Position numbers and translations under genes: made by a program
The notes under the pieces: model-generated
Database searches by the model: none
Seen by the model: the letters and a program-made list of their open reading frames with translations, nothing else
What the model was told of the DNA's origin: nothing
Origin: Oxyruncus cristatus
Taxonomy: Eukaryota; Chordata; Aves; Passeriformes; Cotingidae
DNA: 64,000 bases
Assembly: GCA_013399855.1 (NCBI GenBank)
Contig: VXAY01001209.1
Coordinates: forward strand, 372,239-436,238
Direction of reading: 5' to 3'
In this document: positions 61,301 to 64,000 of the stretch, in pieces
Position numbering within the stretch: position 1 is the stretch's first letter
How the letters are laid out: each line of letters begins with the position of its first letter

Positions 61301-63332
61301 GAAATTGGAGCTTATTATTTTGTTCTGCATCTTTTATATGCCTTAAATCAAATTTGCTTTTTGATCTGACTCAGTGTCAGAAAACATCTTTATAGTCTGG
61401 CTTGGTAGGGATTATTTTCTGTTATTCTTTTCTCTTCCCCATCTATACAGCTAGATTGTATTGAGATCCTTCCACTTCTTTTTCCACGGAGCTGTCGTTT
61501 CCATAACTTCATCCAAATCTCTCATTTGAGCTTTTATTTTACCATGTCTTGCTCTTCAGCTCTTGCGAAATGCCAGTGTCACAGAGGCACATGCTTCCCC
61601 CCTAAAACAGGTGTTCAATTCAAACAATTTGTTAATTTCATCATTCCACTTCTCACTTCAGATCTCAGAGCTGGCTTTCGTGCACTGTCCTATCCAATTT
61701 AGGGCTTTAGGTCCTGCAACACAAGGACAAAAAAATTGCTGCTGATTTTTAAACTTTAAATTTCCTGGTATTTTGAATTCTAAAGTTAGGTTTGCTGAAC
61801 CATTAAAATTATTTTTGTTTCACAACAGAAGAGACAAGGGTAAAAAACAACATGAAGATGGCTTGCAATAAAATTTTTCATAACCAATAGACCAAGACAT
61901 GAGAAAGTTACTGATTTCTGTGGTATGAGTTCAGGGTGGGAAAATAATGACTTCCTGTGAATCAACAATATTATTATAAAATTTGAACATCCTAAATGTA
62001 CTTTTACTGTAATCTTTGTCTATGAGCCCATGTCAACCTCCTGTCTTCTCACTCCCACTTTATCCTATCACATCTAAAGTTAGACTGTTAGCGCTAGAGG
62101 AAGAGATCACACCTTTCATATCTCTTTTTTTTTTTTTTTTCAAGAGTTTAGCCCATTTTTGTTTGCTCCATAAATAACTAATAGCTAGTGTGGTTCCAGG
62201 AAAGGAAACGAAAAAGCTGCATTAGATCACAGGGCAAAATAAGAAATCAACAAACTTAAAAATAAATATTTCCTTTACAAAATGCAACCACTCTTGGAAG
62301 AAATCAACGCATCCAGTGTTCTGTGAATGAAATCGACCTTTTCACTGTAGCAGAGCTGTTCCTGACTAAAGAGGCTGCCATGCCATGCAAGGGCATTTGG
62401 GGCACCTAAATGATGAGGCAAACTAGTGCTATGTGCTGAGAGCCACCTTGCAAGTCACTGGCAGGGAGTGCCTGCGGGGCCAAGGCTAGAGATGCTCTGT
62501 GGGTTGCCAGAACTCCCAATGGGGATCAGCAGTGACCTCCTACCTTCAACTACTTGTTGCTGTGGTGCCCTTCCCTTGTGCTGGGTGTTTGCCAGCAGGG
62601 TTAGTGCCCCAGTGGGCTCTGTCAGATGAAGGTATGCACAGCTGTGCCAGCACGAGGAAAGGGAGGAGCAGAGAGACGGGGTGGTAGGTCAGGAGCTGCT
62701 CACTGTCATCATGACTTTCTACTTTTGTCAGCAAGGTAAGCGGTGGTTGAGTGTCTCTTTGTTCCCAGTTTTAGCCCAGAATCAACATGTTCCCAACTTT
62801 AATGACTTAAAAAACCCACTGATATTCATTCCCCTTAAGATATTGGGGTGTTCAGCCTGTAATCTTACCTCATGTGTTTCTAAGTATTTGGCCATACAAG
62901 CCTTAGCAGTGCTGCAACTTGATTGTCATTTGATGTAAAACAACTAGTTTTATTTTAATGATGTGCTATCGATTTGATTTGCCATGAGTTTTCACTGTGC
63001 CTCTTCCCATCTAATACCTACTTAAGCTTCATTTTTGTGTCATCATACTAACTTTGTCTAAGATTCAGTTCTGCTTTTCATTCAGATTCTAGGGATTTTC
63101 ACAAGGATTTGAGGAAGCTGGAACATGGTTTGCCATCTTAGAAGGATGTTATCTAATTCTTTAAAGTGTTGTAGATTTCTTGTCTTATCAGTAGCAAAAT
63201 ACGGATAAGGAACATGAACCACACTGGATTCCCAAGACGAATGTAGGAAGTGAGGAAGTTAAACACCTTTTCCTGGGATCAGAAGGGAGTGTTGCCATGA
63301 ATATCTTTTTAGAAAAACATCAAAATGTATGG

Positions 63333-63849
63333 CTACCTTAGGTGCAGCAGGACTCTGACTGTGTAGAAGCATGCCTGGAGCTCCAAAATGCTTTTGCGAG
63401 CTTTCTGACCTGGAAATGCCACAAAACAGCAGTCAGTCCCAAGTGACAGCAAGGAGGAGACCACAAGAGAAATTGTTTCACGATGGAAGAGATTTAGCAT
63501 TGTGGTGCCAATCCTATCAGTGTTGTCCACTGCAGTTGTGATTACCAAATACTGGACAGTAGTTTATAATATCTCCATCTATACCCTCAGGATACATTTG
63601 GTAGCTGATAGCACGTTTTATCCTCTCACAGATGATTGTGCTGTATTCACACCAGATCTATTTTGAAGAGCTTAGGAAACTCTTCTCATCACTACTGACA
63701 CTGGCCACATCCCAGTATTTCACTTTTGGGTGAATGTTACCAGTGAATCTTCCACTGGGACCCTTAGCTTCTCCTCTGAGTTTCTTCCACATGTACCGCA
63801 GAGGACTCTGAGCAATTAGCTCACCTTTCTTCACACCCTTTCTCAACAC
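63333..63849 (-). other. Unrecognised coding-like patch on the - strand
   Basis: Frames 63849-63658 (63 codons, containing KVKYWDVASVSSDEKSFLSS) and 63548-63333 (71 codons, containing TMLNLFHRETISLVVSSLL) lie 110 bases apart on the - strand. Composition is protein-like and less AT-biased than the surroundings. No family was recognised and splice sites are ambiguous, so chance is possible. Confidence 0.2.
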
Positions 63850-64000
63850 AAATTAATTAAGACAACACCCAAAATGTGTAACTGGTAGCTACACCAGATG
63901 GTAGCCTTCTATTTTTTTAGATAGTAAGGAACTCTAGAAGATGGGTAACATTTCAGCTGCCATCTCACTTCCTTTCTACAAAGGCAGACACAGCTGTTTG

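Larger units (their letters stand above)
49099..64000. other. Intergenic region downstream of BLOC1S5
   Basis: Mostly AT-rich with simple tracts: A18 at 52980-52997, AT-rich dinucleotide repeat at 55305-55341, A17 at 58792-58808, GA repeat at 59082-59094, T16 at 62125-62140. By synteny TXNDC5 should be the next gene on the + strand, but no thioredoxin motif (CGHC) or signal-peptide exon is visible, so it probably begins beyond the window. A moderately GC-rich stretch at 62400-62760 has a donor-like AAG/GTAAGC at about 62735 and may be a noncoding exon. Weak - strand coding-like patches are listed separately. Confidence 0.55.

Noticed and set aside
47680..64000. TXNDC5 first exon on the + strand
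   Set aside because: Expected from synteny, but no thioredoxin active-site motif, signal-peptide exon or matching CpG island could be found.
1..64000. CRISPR arrays, operons, phage or other prokaryotic systems
   Set aside because: The window has vertebrate introns, CpG islands and CR1 repeats, and no spaced direct repeats or prokaryotic gene organisation.

Overview
This window looks like bird nuclear DNA, probably from a passerine. Two genes with normal vertebrate exon-intron structure lie on the + strand of AT-rich sequence. The interspersed repeats are mostly CR1 LINE fragments, the typical avian retroposon. Near the left edge there is a tRNA-Ile-headed, CR1-tailed SINE of the TguSINE1 type, a family described from passerines. 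The gene order EEF1E1 then BLOC1S5, both in the same direction, matches the conserved block SLC35B3-EEF1E1-BLOC1S5-TXNDC5-BMP6 (human 6p24). Neither SLC35B3 nor TXNDC5 is recognisable here.

Layout. 1-11 kb: intergenic, with the SINE, homopolymers and no recognised gene. 10.99-11.46 kb: a sense CR1 3' end that stops at the edge of a CpG island. 11.46-26.95 kb: EEF1E1 (four coding exons, 178 aa) with a CCAAT-rich promoter, a second CR1 in intron 1 and a poly(A) signal at 26920. 27-35.7 kb: intergenic, with a CpG-rich islet at 31.4-32.35 kb of unknown nature, then an antisense CR1, a probable solo LTR and another antisense CR1. 35.69-47.68 kb: BLOC1S5 (five coding exons, 188 aa). Its promoter is interrupted by a 180-base assembly gap, and a long antisense CR1 with ORF1 remnants sits in intron 3. 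47.7-64 kb: intergenic, with a small gap at 51845-51877, microsatellites, and weak coding-like signals on the - strand at 51.8-53.1 kb and 63.3-63.85 kb.

Function. EEF1E1 (AIMP3/p18) is a scaffold protein of the multi-tRNA-synthetase complex. BLOC1S5 (Muted) is a subunit of BLOC-1, which sorts cargo to lysosome-related organelles such as melanosomes. They are neighbours by synteny, not by pathway. All nine exons were placed by protein similarity and by GT/AG sites whose phases agree. I found no new biological system. The most interesting leads are the CR1 insertions abutting both promoters, the CpG-rich islet, and the - strand coding-like patches downstream of BLOC1S5.
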